Origin: Bacillus sp. F19
Lineage (GTDB): Bacteria; Bacillota; Bacilli; Bacillales; Bacillaceae
DNA: 64,000 nt
NCBI GenBank assembly: GCA_023823795.1
Contig: CP085710.1
Coordinates: 2,134,001 to 2,198,000 of the forward strand
Reading direction: 5' to 3'
Below, piece after piece: positions 49,501 to 58,220 of this stretch. Both the position numbers and the translations under genes were made by a program. Below the pieces are notes generated by a model that saw nothing but the letters and a program-made list of their open reading frames with translations, was not told where the DNA came from and made no database searches. Every line of letters begins with the position of its first letter. The stretch's first letter is position 1.

Positions 49501-50499
49501 ATGTCAATTATTTTAAAGGAAAAAATTCAAGGACGATCAGCGTGGAAAGGGATTGAACTAGCTAAGAATAATTCCTGGATTTACTATTTGTCCGAGAACA
49601 CGATTGCTGCTCTTGAGAAGGCTGTATTACATGTTCAGCAAAAGGGATTAACTGCACCTGATTTTAAAAAGGAGGATTTCCCGATTCCTGAACTCGCTGA
49701 CGAAATCACTTACTTTGTTGACGAGCTGGAGAATGGAAGAGGGTTTCTATTAATTCGTGGATTGCCATTGGATCAGTTTACTGATGAAGAAGCGAGCATC
49801 ATTTACTGGGGTCTCGGACTTCACTTGGGGCTGCCGATAATCCAAAGCAAAAACGGGGAGCTCCTAGGGCATATAAAAAACGTAGGTAAAGACTTTAATG
49901 ATAATACAAAAGTACGTGGTTACCAAACGAATGTACATCTTGACTATCACACTGATCTCGCTGATGTAGTCGGATTACTATGTCTTCGCAAAGCGAAATC
50001 TGGCGGTTTAAGTAGTATCGCAAGTGCGATGACTATCTATAATGAAATTTTGGATAAGCATCCAGAGTACCTTGAAATTCTCTATCGTCCCTTCGCCCAT
50101 GACCTTCGAGGGGAAGAATCAGAAGGTCAATCTCCAGTAGTTCAATCACCGGTCTTTAGCTATTACGATGGTAAATTAAGCTGCAGATATATTCGTCAAT
50201 ATGTCCAATCAGCGCAAACGAAAACAGGTATCTTTTTGTCGAAAGAGGAAATCGAAGCATTTGATTATATAGATTCCCTTACACATGATAAAAACATGCA
50301 TATTGATATGATGATGGAACCGGGTGATATGCAATTCGTTAATAATTATGCGGTTTTTCATTCACGGACTCATTTTGAAGATTACGAAGAAGATGACAAG
50401 AAACGCCATTTATTAAGATTATGGCTCATGATCCCAAATGGCAGGAAAATTGCCCCAGATTTTGAGTTTTATATCGGAGGAGCACCAGTAATTAGATAA
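49501..50499 (+). CDS. TauD/TfdA-type 2-oxoglutarate dioxygenase, copy 2
   Basis: 332 residues, clearly homologous along its length to copy 1. Iron ligands His150 and Asp152 (YHTDLAD), distal His287 (FHSRTH), and the HLLRLW arginine are kept. The metal-site neighbourhood differs from copy 1 (FHADGSD versus YHTDLAD), so substrate or regiochemistry may differ. The C-terminus is about 20 residues shorter. ATG 49501 after AGGGAGGG. Two hairpins follow. Confidence 0.87.
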   Translation: MSIILKEKIQGRSAWKGIELAKNNSWIYYLSENTIAALEKAVLHVQQKGLTAPDFKKEDFPIPELADEITYFVDELENGRGFLLIRGLPLDQFTDEEASIIYWGLGLHLGLPIIQSKNGELLGHIKNVGKDFNDNTKVRGYQTNVHLDYHTDLADVVGLLCLRKAKSGGLSSIASAMTIYNEILDKHPEYLEILYRPFAHDLRGEESEGQSPVVQSPVFSYYDGKLSCRYIRQYVQSAQTKTGIFLSKEEIEAFDYIDSLTHDKNMHIDMMMEPGDMQFVNNYAVFHSRTHFEDYEEDDKKRHLLRLWLMIPNGRKIAPDFEFYIGGAPVIR

Positions 50500-50502
50500 A
50501 AA

Positions 50503-50598
50503 ACTGATGGTAATTAAACTTACCATTTTTCTTATATCAAGTGATATGGTGATTTTATTCATCAAATAACGTGAATAAGATCACCATTTTATTTTTAA
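50503..50598 (+). terminator. double terminator after dioxygenase copy 2
   Basis: First stem ATGGTAA (50507-50513)/TTACCAT (50520-50526) with a T-run. Second, longer stem starts with GGTGATTTTATTC near 50549 and closes with GAATAAGATCACC near 50574-50586, followed by ATTTTATTTTT. Confidence 0.75.
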
Positions 50599-50653
50599 AT
50601 GTCGGATGAAGCTGAATTAATTTTGAAATAAAATGAAGAGAGGATGATGCATC

Positions 50654-51601
50654 TTGGTAAATTTAGATCCGCAAGCAGAAAAATATTTACAAGCATTTAA
50701 TCAAATGCCGCCTATTCATAAAATGGATCCTAAGACAGTAAGAGAGAGGCTTTCGAAGGCACCACGCCCTGCTGTTAATTTGGATCCGCTTTCAAAGGTA
50801 GAGGATTTTATGATTCCGTTAGGCCAAGATGAAGAAATTAAATGCAGGGTTTACATACCGGAAGGACAAGGTCCTTTCCCTCTATTTATTTACTACCATG
50901 GTGGAGGCTGGGTACTGGGAGACATCGAATCAACGGATGCAAGCTGCCGAATGATAGCTAATAGAACGGATAGTATTGTTGTATCCGTAAACTATCGTCT
51001 AGCACCAGAGTATAAGTTCCCGACTGCAGTCGAAGACGCATATGCAGCATTGGAATGGGTTTATGAAAAAGGGAATTCCTTTAACGGAAATGTTTCTCGA
51101 ATGGTAATCGGAGGGGATAGCGTTGGTGGAAATCTAGCGACAGTAGTTACTATGATGGCGAGAGACAGAAAAGGTCCTGCCATCACTGCACAGGTCTTGA
51201 TCTACCCTGCGACAAATCTTGAGTTCAATTCGGAATCCCATCAAACCTTTGCAAAAGGATTTGGTCTGGATCGCGAACAGTTGATTTGGTTCCGTGATCA
51301 TTATTTAAGGAATGAAGAGGACAGGTTTAATGAGTACGCTTCCCCCTTGGTTGCTGAAGAATTAAGTGGACTCCCTCCAGCAATCGTGATTACAGCGGAA
51401 AATGACGTACTCCGTGATGAAGGAAGGGCTTATGCTGAACGTCTGAAAAAATTTGGTGTGCAGGTTGAATATGCATGTGAACCCGGAATGGTCCACGGTT
51501 ATTTTGGACACATGGCTATTTTTTCTAAGAACATTGAATCGACTGTTTCCAGAATCGATAAGTTCTTGAGACCCGCTAATTATACAATAGGGATAGATTA
51601 G
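50654..51601 (+). CDS. alpha/beta hydrolase, HSL (Aes/lipase) family
   Basis: 315-residue serine esterase. Oxyanion-hole motif HGGGW (82-86), nucleophile Ser156 in GDSVG (154-158), probable acid Asp251 or Asp255 and His281 (HGYFG). Cytoplasmic. Could hydrolyse an ester or lactone intermediate. The start is TTG 50654 after GAGAGG; two nearby ATGs are out of frame. Single-gene unit between terminators. Confidence 0.88.
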   Translation: MVNLDPQAEKYLQAFNQMPPIHKMDPKTVRERLSKAPRPAVNLDPLSKVEDFMIPLGQDEEIKCRVYIPEGQGPFPLFIYYHGGGWVLGDIESTDASCRMIANRTDSIVVSVNYRLAPEYKFPTAVEDAYAALEWVYEKGNSFNGNVSRMVIGGDSVGGNLATVVTMMARDRKGPAITAQVLIYPATNLEFNSESHQTFAKGFGLDREQLIWFRDHYLRNEEDRFNEYASPLVAEELSGLPPAIVITAENDVLRDEGRAYAERLKKFGVQVEYACEPGMVHGYFGHMAIFSKNIESTVSRIDKFLRPANYTIGID

Positions 51602-51618
51602 AATTAATACATTCTAAA

Positions 51619-51654
51619 TTAAACGAGCCTCACTATAGTGAGGCTCGTTTTTAA
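51619..51654. terminator. bidirectional terminator
   Basis: AAACGAGCCTCAC pairs with GTGAGGCTCGTTT around TATA (51621-51650), with A/T tails on both sides. It serves the hydrolase gene and the convergent SDR gene. Confidence 0.9.
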
Positions 51655-51718
51655 ATTAATCTTATTTTTACTCTATTATTGGTAATCTGCGATACAGTTA
51701 TAATATCAACCTAGCCTT

Positions 51719-52492
51719 TTAGTAATAAACGGTATTACCAATGCCTCCAGTTACTGAAATAACATCGCCAGTAATCGATGCCGCCAAAGGCGAAGCCAGG
51801 AAGGTAACGACATAAGCAATTTCCTCTGCAGTTATCAAGCGGCCGAGGGAATTCAGTGATTCTGCCTGGCGTATAGCTTCCTCATTGGTGACCCGGCCTC
51901 TAAACATTTCCGTATCGACAATCCCTGGATAAACAGCATTAACGTTAATTCCGTGCTTTCCTAATTCCAATGAGGCGGATTTTGTCATATGGACAACAGA
52001 TGCATTACGCGGACCGGAACTAAAATAATTGCCGCCAATTCTGGCAGCCAGACCACTTATATTTATTATACGGCCCCATTTATTTTCTATCATATAAGGT
52101 GCAACAGCTCGGATACAGCGAAAATAGCCCATGTACTTTTCTTCAAAATCTTTCAAAATAAGTTCATCTTTAATACTATTAAAATCCTCTGGCTCATGGC
52201 CGCCAACACGCGCTCCGCTGTTGATTAAAATATCAATGCTCCCCATCGCTGCTGCTGATTTTTCAACTAAATTTAGGATGGAGTCAGGATCATTTGTATC
52301 TGCCACGATCGGATAGATATTTCTATTTGTTTCATCGGCTAGTTCCTCTGCTGCAATCTTTAGAGAGGATTCGTTTCTTGAACAAATCGTACAATCTGCA
52401 CCTTCAAGAGCCAACTGGCGGGCAATAGCTTTACCAATCCCCCGGCTTCCTCCAACTATAAGTGCTTTTTTTCCGGATAACTTTAAGTCCAT
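51719..52492 (-). CDS. SDR-family oxidoreductase lacking the YxxxK motif
   Basis: 257 residues. NAD(P) motif GGSRGIG near the N-terminus, the NAG-like motif reads LINSGAR, and the catalytic-Ser region is NISG. Where classical SDRs have YxxxK the sequence reads SGPRN (before ASVVHMTKS), so both Tyr and Lys are replaced. A C-terminal GDVISVTGG strand is normal. The start lies after TAGGAGG on the minus strand. It is the only minus-strand enzyme gene in this part. It may use another residue or a different chemistry. Confidence 0.83.
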   Translation of the reverse strand: MDLKLSGKKALIVGGSRGIGKAIARQLALEGADCTICSRNESSLKIAAEELADETNRNIYPIVADTNDPDSILNLVEKSAAAMGSIDILINSGARVGGHEPEDFNSIKDELILKDFEEKYMGYFRCIRAVAPYMIENKWGRIINISGLAARIGGNYFSSGPRNASVVHMTKSASLELGKHGINVNAVYPGIVDTEMFRGRVTNEEAIRQAESLNSLGRLITAEEIAYVVTFLASPLAASITGDVISVTGGIGNTVYY

Positions 52493-52816
52493 AATACATC
52501 CTCCTAATTCTATTTAACCACTCGAAAGAAGATTTTTTTGAATTTTAACTCATTTCTATATTTGATTCTACCTATAAATTAGATTTATATAAAGTTAAAA
52601 ATTTTAATTTGTAATTAAGTTGTACTAATATCATTTTGAGTTGGAAATTTTCCAAAATACAAGGGTGTATTGCTTCATGTATATTAATATTACCTATGTG
52701 TAAATTAAAATCTTTAATTTTATTTAACTGAAAATTATGAATATAATTAATATTAACAATTTAAACAGTCAGAAATTTATTTAAAGCGCTTCCCAAAGGG
52801 GGGGGGATATCATCCA
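52493..52816. promoter_or_regulatory. AT-rich gap with regulon element copy 2
   Basis: Element at 52689-52747: ATTACCTA box at 52689-52696, palindrome TAAAATCTTTAATTTTA at 52706-52722, TATAAT at 52742-52747. It directs transcription toward the deleted dioxygenase copy and MFS copy 2. The stretch 52493-52688 shows no gene. A run of nine G lies near 52799-52807. Confidence 0.72.
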
Positions 52817-53227
52817 ATGGTATTAATTGTATAAAGAAGACCAGCAGCGTGGAAAGGTATTGATCTAGCTAAAGATGATACATGGATTTATTATTTGTCA
52901 GAGAAAACGATCGCAACTCTTGAAACCGCTTTATTTCATGTGAAACAAAAAGGTTTGCAAGCACCGAATTTTAACAAGGAAGACTTCCTAATTCCTGAAC
53001 TCTCTGATGAAACCGCTTACTTTATTGACGAACTGGAATATGGGAGAGGATTTCTGTTAATTCGTGGATTACCAATGGAAAGGTATACGGATGAAGAAGC
53101 AAGCATTATTTACTGGGGTCTTGGAGCTGATTTCGCTATGTTTATTGATGAGAAAACAGCTAAAGCGGATCGCGGCGGTATTACCGTGAAAAAACAGCTG
53201 GCGATATTGAAGAACACATGTGGTTAA
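52817..53227 (+). pseudogene. TauD-type dioxygenase copy 3, internally deleted
   Basis: From the ATG at 52817 the frame hits a stop after five codons and then continues as the normal N-terminus (PAAWKGIDLAKDD) through IIYWGLG. It jumps without a frame change to the C-terminal DFAMFIDEKTAKADRGG and a stop. About 210 residues with all iron ligands are gone. The remaining sequence is closest to copy 1. It keeps an intact promoter element and is followed by an intact MFS gene. Confidence 0.85.
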
Positions 53228-53328
53228 CCTTTTTATAAAAATTCCAACTGCTTCATGTTCTGGAAATACCTTGCAGATTTTACGGAAAAATTTCATTAAA
53301 TGGTAGATAAGAAGGAGAGATTATAACA

Positions 53329-54618
53329 TTGAACACACCAAAACATTCTTGGATTATATTATTAATTCTAGTTGCGGCTGGTATGGTCAACCAAGTTGAT
53401 AAAGTTATCATAGGTTTGGTTTCCGTTCCCTTAATGAAAGAGTTACAGTTAAGTCCTTCACAATGGGGAGTTGTTGGAAGCTCATTCTTTTGGTTCTTTA
53501 CCTTATCCTCTTTCATTCTTGGCGGTATGGCCGATTCCAAAAACACGAAAAAAATGTTTACTTGGGTCATGTTTGTATGGTTGGCTGTTCAATTTACCAC
53601 ACCTTTTGTTTCCAGTCTGACTCTATTAATGTTTTCAAGAATGATCTTGGGAGCAGGAGAAGGTCCAGCCGTTGCTATATCAACTTCCATAATAGGAAAA
53701 TGGTTGCCTAAACACAGACATGGTATAGGCGCTGGCGCTATTTTCTTTGGAGCAACAATCGGTCCTGCGATTGCTTCTCCATTATTAATCTCCTTGATCA
53801 ATCAATATGGATGGAGATCAGCTTTTATAGCAATGGGGATTGTTGGACTTATTGTTTTAGTATTATGGATGATTTTCGGAAAAGAAAGCCCTAAAGAAAT
53901 CGGGTTGCCCACATTTGAACAAGAGGATAAGAACGGATTAATCTCTTCTAAGGTTTCTTGGCGTCAATTTCTTCCATACCTTTTTTCTAAAAATTTTATT
54001 TTTACCGTTTTGTGTGCAGGTTGTGCCTATTGGTTATTGTCTGTTCAAGCGGTTTGGTTTCCAGCATACTTTACCAAAATTCAACATTTTGATGGAAAAA
54101 CATTAAAAATGGCAGTGTCTTTGCCTTTTCTCTTCGCTGCCATTTGCCAAATTGGATTTGCATTGATATCAGATCGGCTTTATCGCAAAACAGGAGATAT
54201 TCGTAAAGCACGAGTAAATCTTGCAGGTATTTCAATGGTACTATCCGCTATTTGTATATATCTTGGAAGTGTCGTGAATTCAAGTGTTATCTCCATCCTG
54301 TTCTTCATCCTTGCTCCAGGTTTTGGGATTGTTATTCTTACACTCGCACCCGCTATGTTGATGGAATTCTTTTCTCCCAAAAACATTGGAAAAGCACAAG
54401 GGACATATGTTGCTCTTTCAAGTTCAACAAGTATTATTGCTCCAGTTGTATTCGGGAACTTTATCGAAAATTCAGGAACTGAGGCTATTGGATATGGTTA
54501 TGGGTTCCTAGTAACTTCATTGGTTATGCTTGTTTTAGGATTATTGTTTTGGACCAATGTACGTCCTGCGAAGCAACCTAACACAACGATAAAAGCAGAG
54601 GAACAAGTGATTATTTAA
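53329..54618 (+). CDS. MFS transporter, copy 2
   Basis: 429 residues, 12 predicted membrane segments, a close paralogue of the protein at 48146 throughout (same GGMADSKNTKK and GAGEGPA motifs). The start is TTG 53329 after AAGGAGAG. Its position behind the third, dead dioxygenase copy mirrors the dioxygenase-MFS order of the first unit. Probably expressed from element copy 2. Confidence 0.88.
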   Translation: MNTPKHSWIILLILVAAGMVNQVDKVIIGLVSVPLMKELQLSPSQWGVVGSSFFWFFTLSSFILGGMADSKNTKKMFTWVMFVWLAVQFTTPFVSSLTLLMFSRMILGAGEGPAVAISTSIIGKWLPKHRHGIGAGAIFFGATIGPAIASPLLISLINQYGWRSAFIAMGIVGLIVLVLWMIFGKESPKEIGLPTFEQEDKNGLISSKVSWRQFLPYLFSKNFIFTVLCAGCAYWLLSVQAVWFPAYFTKIQHFDGKTLKMAVSLPFLFAAICQIGFALISDRLYRKTGDIRKARVNLAGISMVLSAICIYLGSVVNSSVISILFFILAPGFGIVILTLAPAMLMEFFSPKNIGKAQGTYVALSSSTSIIAPVVFGNFIENSGTEAIGYGYGFLVTSLVMLVLGLLFWTNVRPAKQPNTTIKAEEQVII

Positions 54619-54650
54619 AAATTATGATTGAATCAAGGAGGGAAAGAAAT

Positions 54651-54845
54651 ATGTGTAACAATAATAAGGCCGTTGATGGAATTGATTGTTGTGTAGATGG
54701 TCATGAAGAATTAGCCATTATAAAGCAAAATCGCAGTAAATGCTATAATTGTCAGTATAAGACATCTGAGACTTATGCTGATGATCATATGGATGTGGAA
54801 GTTGAGGTAAAAGGTTGTAAAACAGAACAGAAAATGAATTTATGA
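54651..54845 (+). CDS. small Cys-rich protein, unknown
   Basis: 64 residues with six cysteines: Cys2, a CC pair near 13-14, a CYNC motif near 35-38, and one near 57. I do not recognise the family. The cysteine pattern suggests metal binding or a redox role. The start at 54651 has an excellent ribosome site (AAGGAGGG), which argues for real translation. 32 bp after MFS copy 2, so likely in the same transcript. Confidence 0.6.
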   Translation: MCNNNKAVDGIDCCVDGHEELAIIKQNRSKCYNCQYKTSETYADDHMDVEVEVKGCKTEQKMNL

Positions 54846-55038
54846 TATTTAGCAGCAAATTCTATATTATGTACCGACTAATTACATATTGTTGGTGTGT
54901 GTAGAAAAGGAATAATAAAAAGGATTATGCCTTGGCGAATGGCTGCACGATTAAAAGGGCCCCCAATAATGATATTATCCCCTCATTGTAGACAATAAAA
55001 AGAAAGGTTGTACTGTCTACTTTGGAAGGGATTTTTTT

Positions 55039-55450
55039 ATGGGGAAAATTAGAAGAACTTATTCAAAAGAGTTCAAACTTAAAGCGATAGATATGTATGT
55101 GAAAAATCATATGGGTTCTACTCAATTGCCAAAGAATTAGGAATCTCAAAGTCAATTGTGCAACGTTGGATATTTCACTATAATCGAGAAGGGTTTCAAG
55201 GGTTAGATGAAAAGAGAGGAAAATCAGATAATCCACTGCAGGGAAGACCAAAAAATTAAATGAAAGCGAGGCAGAAAAAATCAGCCGATTAGAAGCTGAG
55301 AACGCATATTTAAAAAAGCTCTTAGCTGCGAAAAGAAGGATGATCCAGGAAAAGAAAAATCAGTAGAATACAGTATAATTCATGAACTTAAGAATCAATT
55401 TACGATTGTTATTTTATATAAGATAGCAGGTGTTTCAAAAAAATGAAGTA
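55039..55450 (+). pseudogene. IS3-family OrfA (and start of OrfB) remnant
   Basis: ATG 55039 starts KIRRTYSKEFKLKAIDMYV, a typical IS3 OrfA N-terminus with helix-turn-helix. It is frameshifted after about 30 codons, continues as AKELGISKSIVQRWIFHYN, shifts again before the coiled-coil RLEAENAYLKKLLA and ends. A short OrfB-like start follows. GTAGACA/TGTCTAC near 54988-55020 may be part of the left end. 54846-54986 shows nothing else. Confidence 0.8.
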
Positions 55451-55539
55451 ATTGAGAAGACGGAGGCTTCCTTTACAATAAGTCCCAATCTTGCTTGTGA
55501 TAAGAGTGATTTCCAAAAAATCCAATAATAACCTGACAC

Positions 55540-55597
55540 GAGATAATAAAAAGAGAAACTTCTGCGTCACTTGGACGAAGTGGCTTCTCTTTTTTCT
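55540..55597. terminator. bidirectional terminator downstream of minus-strand lysR
   Basis: AAAGAGAA...CGTC(acttg)GACG...CTTCTCTTTT stem with A/T tails on both strands. It ends 3 bp from the stop of the minus-strand lysR gene. A close relative occurs at 58108-58155. Confidence 0.75.
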
Positions 55598-55599
55598 AC

Positions 55600-56505
55600 T
55601 TAACTTTTAATCATTTCGGATTTTAGATATTGAATATATTTGTTGGCAAAAGCCGATAAATGCTTATTCTCTGATCGAACTAACCCTAAAGAAATATTTA
55701 CAGTTGGATGATTTACGAGATCAATTGGAATTATATCACCATTAATCACAGGGGGATAATTTTTCATTACGAAATCAGGAGCAAACGTAATGGCCAAATT
55801 TTCTTTGACGGCCTGGAGAACACCATCCATATTATTTGATATAAATAGTATTTTCAAGGGCTTATATTTGTTAAAGAAATCTTGTACAAAATACTGCATA
55901 AATTCCCCTTTATAAGTGACGAGAGTTTGATCCAGTATATCATGCGGAGATATGGTACCTAAGAATGCTAAAGGTGAATGCTTTGAAACATATACTTTCT
56001 GCTTCCCTTCAATCAGTGCTTCAAAAGCTATTCCTTCCATGTTTACGTTCAAATAAGTTGAATATGTAATCATACCGAAATCAGTTTTATGTTGTCGGAC
56101 ATCTTCAATTACAGTAGAGCCACTTTTTTCTGCAACCTCCAAATTCACGTGTGGATAATCATGTTTAAACGCAGCGATAGCTTTTACCAGGAACGTCATC
56201 AATCCAGGTAAGGAAGATATTTTTAGTTCCCCAAGTTCAGTCGAATTAAATAAATTGGCTGTCTCTTTTATTTCATCAAGTTTTTTCTGTACTTCATAGG
56301 CAAGTTTTAGGATAATTCTACCTTCTTCGGTTGGTACAGCACCGTGTCCCCGCGAACGTTTAAGAACTTTAATCCCTAACTCGTTTTCAAAGTTGGTAAT
56401 AGACTGGCTGATAGTGGATTGAGTTACATGTAGATTCTGTGCCGCAATAGACAGAGAACTGTATTTAGCGACTTCAACGATATATAGTAATTGTTCAATG
56501 TTCAT
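55600..56505 (-). CDS. LysR-family regulator, probable regulator of the catabolic island
   Basis: 301 residues; N-terminal winged helix (about 1-60, with IAAQNLHVTQSTISQSI) and an effector domain (about 90-295). ATG 56505 follows AAAGGGG; the in-frame TTG 18 nt upstream overlaps that site. Divergent from the SDR gene at 56645; the shared gap contains one of five copies of the 59-bp element (56531-56589), 26 bp from its start. LysR proteins usually bind T-N11-A dyads and control divergent genes, so it is the best candidate regulator. This is inference. Confidence 0.88.
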   Translation of the reverse strand: MNIEQLLYIVEVAKYSSLSIAAQNLHVTQSTISQSITNFENELGIKVLKRSRGHGAVPTEEGRIILKLAYEVQKKLDEIKETANLFNSTELGELKISSLPGLMTFLVKAIAAFKHDYPHVNLEVAEKSGSTVIEDVRQHKTDFGMITYSTYLNVNMEGIAFEALIEGKQKVYVSKHSPLAFLGTISPHDILDQTLVTYKGEFMQYFVQDFFNKYKPLKILFISNNMDGVLQAVKENLAITFAPDFVMKNYPPVINGDIIPIDLVNHPTVNISLGLVRSENKHLSAFANKYIQYLKSEMIKS

Positions 56506-56530
56506 AGCTGTACCCCTTTTCAATATTAGT

Positions 56531-56589
56531 AATACTTACTTACATATTAAAATCTTTAATTTTATTTCATTTTAATTTATTAGTATAAT
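56531..56589 (+). promoter_or_regulatory. LysR-type regulon element, copy 3 (divergent lysR/SDR)
   Basis: AATACTTA box at 56531-56538 (within a TATTA-g-TAATA dyad 56524-56534), palindrome TAAAATCTTTAATTTTA at 56548-56564, TATAAT at 56584-56589. It lies 55 bp before the SDR start. Confidence 0.78.
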
Positions 56590-56644
56590 CAAAATCAATA
56601 AGATTTTGAAATCTTAGAATATTCTTAATTTATGGGGGATTAAA

Positions 56645-57433
56645 ATGTCATTAAAACAATTGTTTGATTTAACCGGACAGACAGCAATCGTTACCGGAGG
56701 CGGCAGCGGTCTAGGGCGTGTAATGGCACTTGCTTTGGCAGAGGCAGGTGCAAACGTTGTAGTATGTTCTCGTCGTTTAGTGGTTTGTGAAGAAGTTGTG
56801 AAAGAAATAGAGGCATTAGGAAGTCAAGCACTTGCTCTAGCTGTTGATGTAACAAATCCTGAATCTGTCGTACAAGGTTTGGAGAAAGCTGTTTCTCATT
56901 TTGGAAAAATCGAAATTTTAGTCAACAGCAGCGGAACGGTTTTTGAATCGCCTGCTGCGGAAATGCCTTTAAAACAATGGCAAGCTATGCTTGATACAAA
57001 TGTGACAGGAACATTCTTGATGTGTCAGGCAGTTGGAAAACATATGATCAATAACGAATACGGTAAAATCATTAACATTTCTTCTAGTATAGGCTTTAAA
57101 GGTGTTGACCCTGAAGCTGTAGATTCTGTGGGGTATACAACAAGTAAGGGTGCAGTTATGACTTTAACGAAGGATCTTGCAGTTAAGTGGGGGCGTCATG
57201 GAGTGTATGTGAATTCCATCGCTCCTGGAGTTTTCACTACTGGTATGAATAACCCAGAAATACCTGGAACACTTGTACACAAAGCAGGCTCTTTCATTGC
57301 TTCCCAAGTACCAGTTAGAAGGTTAGGCAGTGATAATGATTTAGTAGGTGCACTCCTTTACTTTGCTTCAGCAGCTTCTGATTATTGTACTGGACAAATA
57401 TTGGTTCTTGATGGGGGACTTGGGGCTAAGTAA
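56645..57433 (+). CDS. SDR-family NAD(P) oxidoreductase
   Basis: 262 residues, classical SDR: TGGGSGLG (17-24), NSSG in place of NNAG, catalytic Ser in NISSSIG, Tyr164 and Lys168 (YTTSK). Predicted to oxidise a hydroxyl or reduce a ketone of the pathway intermediate, with a hydroxyacyl-CoA a possible substrate. The start follows ATGGGGG. Transcribed from element copy 3, divergent from lysR. Confidence 0.9.
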   Translation: MSLKQLFDLTGQTAIVTGGGSGLGRVMALALAEAGANVVVCSRRLVVCEEVVKEIEALGSQALALAVDVTNPESVVQGLEKAVSHFGKIEILVNSSGTVFESPAAEMPLKQWQAMLDTNVTGTFLMCQAVGKHMINNEYGKIINISSSIGFKGVDPEAVDSVGYTTSKGAVMTLTKDLAVKWGRHGVYVNSIAPGVFTTGMNNPEIPGTLVHKAGSFIASQVPVRRLGSDNDLVGALLYFASAASDYCTGQILVLDGGLGAK

Positions 57434-57465
57434 TTTCATCAAATAACTTGATTTCGTAAATTAAT

Positions 57466-57524
57466 AATACTTATTTGTAACTTAAAAATGTTAATTTTAC
57501 TTAACTGATGATTATAAATATACT
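57466..57524 (+). promoter_or_regulatory. LysR-type regulon element, copy 4 (cupin)
   Basis: AATACTTA box at 57466-57473, palindrome TAAAAATGTTAATTTTA at 57483-57499, TATACT at 57519-57524; 93 bp before the cupin gene. Confidence 0.72.
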
Positions 57525-57562
57525 GAAATTATCAAATTCAAAAAAGTTAATTAGCTGACTCA

Positions 57563-57575
57563 TGTAAGCGTTACA
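57563..57575 (+). promoter_or_regulatory. cre-like palindrome before cupin gene
   Basis: TGTAAGCGTTACA is a perfect 13-bp dyad resembling a CcpA cre site one base short. It lies about 40 bp downstream of the -10 at 57519, a position where CcpA would block elongation. Tentative. Confidence 0.3.
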
Positions 57576-57617
57576 GCCTGCGAATGTACAAAACACACAT
57601 TGGAAGAGGGGATTTAA

Positions 57618-58094
57618 ATGAGTAATGTAAAAGATGTAAAAGATATAACAGCATTACATGCCGGTAATGTTAGTGTAGATGAATTGCCTTGGATTCCTTA
57701 TTTTGGAGATGCGAAATTTAAATTGCTTAAAGTCAACCCAGTGACAGGGCAGACGATTACTTTATTATATGTTCCTGCGAAAATGCAGCTTCCGGCGCAT
57801 TTCCATCCTGGAACAGTCATTGTATATACTGTCCAAGGGACTTGGAGATATCTCGAGGAGTCTTGGATCTCCAAACCGGGTGACATGGTTTACGAGCCTG
57901 CCGGTTCCAAACATACACCTTCAGCTGTAGGGGATGAAGATGTTATTACTTTCAATATTGTGGAAGCAACATTAGATTATATAGGTGAGAATGGCGAAAT
58001 TCTTGCCAGAGATAATTGGGAATCATTCCTGAAAAAATACTATGACTATTGCGCGGCTGAAGGAATTGAACCTGTTGATGTGACTAAATTTTAA
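57618..58094 (+). CDS. cupin, 2,4'-dihydroxyacetophenone-dioxygenase-like
   Basis: 158 residues, single cupin domain. Metal-ligand candidates His61 and His63 (AHFHPG) and His99 (SKHTP). The LPWIPYFGDAKFKLLKV start and VQGTWRYLEESW strand are typical of the DAD-like cupins, some of which cleave C-C bonds of hydroxyacetophenones with O2. Other members are uncharacterised, so the reaction here is open. Start after AGAGGGG. Single-gene unit with its own element (copy 4) and terminator. Confidence 0.83.
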   Translation: MSNVKDVKDITALHAGNVSVDELPWIPYFGDAKFKLLKVNPVTGQTITLLYVPAKMQLPAHFHPGTVIVYTVQGTWRYLEESWISKPGDMVYEPAGSKHTPSAVGDEDVITFNIVEATLDYIGENGEILARDNWESFLKKYYDYCAAEGIEPVDVTKF

Positions 58095-58107
58095 AAAATA
58101 GATTCGT

Positions 58108-58155
58108 AAAAAAGAGAAGCCCGGGCGTCATGAGACGAAGAGGCTTTTCTTTTTA
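58108..58155. terminator. intrinsic terminator after cupin gene
   Basis: AAGAGAAGCC ... CGTC(atga)GACG ... GGCTTTTCTT stem with A-rich and T-rich flanks. It shares the CGTC/GACG core and outer arms with the terminator at 55540-55597. Confidence 0.85.
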
Positions 58156-58220
58156 TATAATCAACACTTAATAATTTTGAATTTTTTGACAATGAATATT
58201 TTTCACTTTTGTATATTAGT

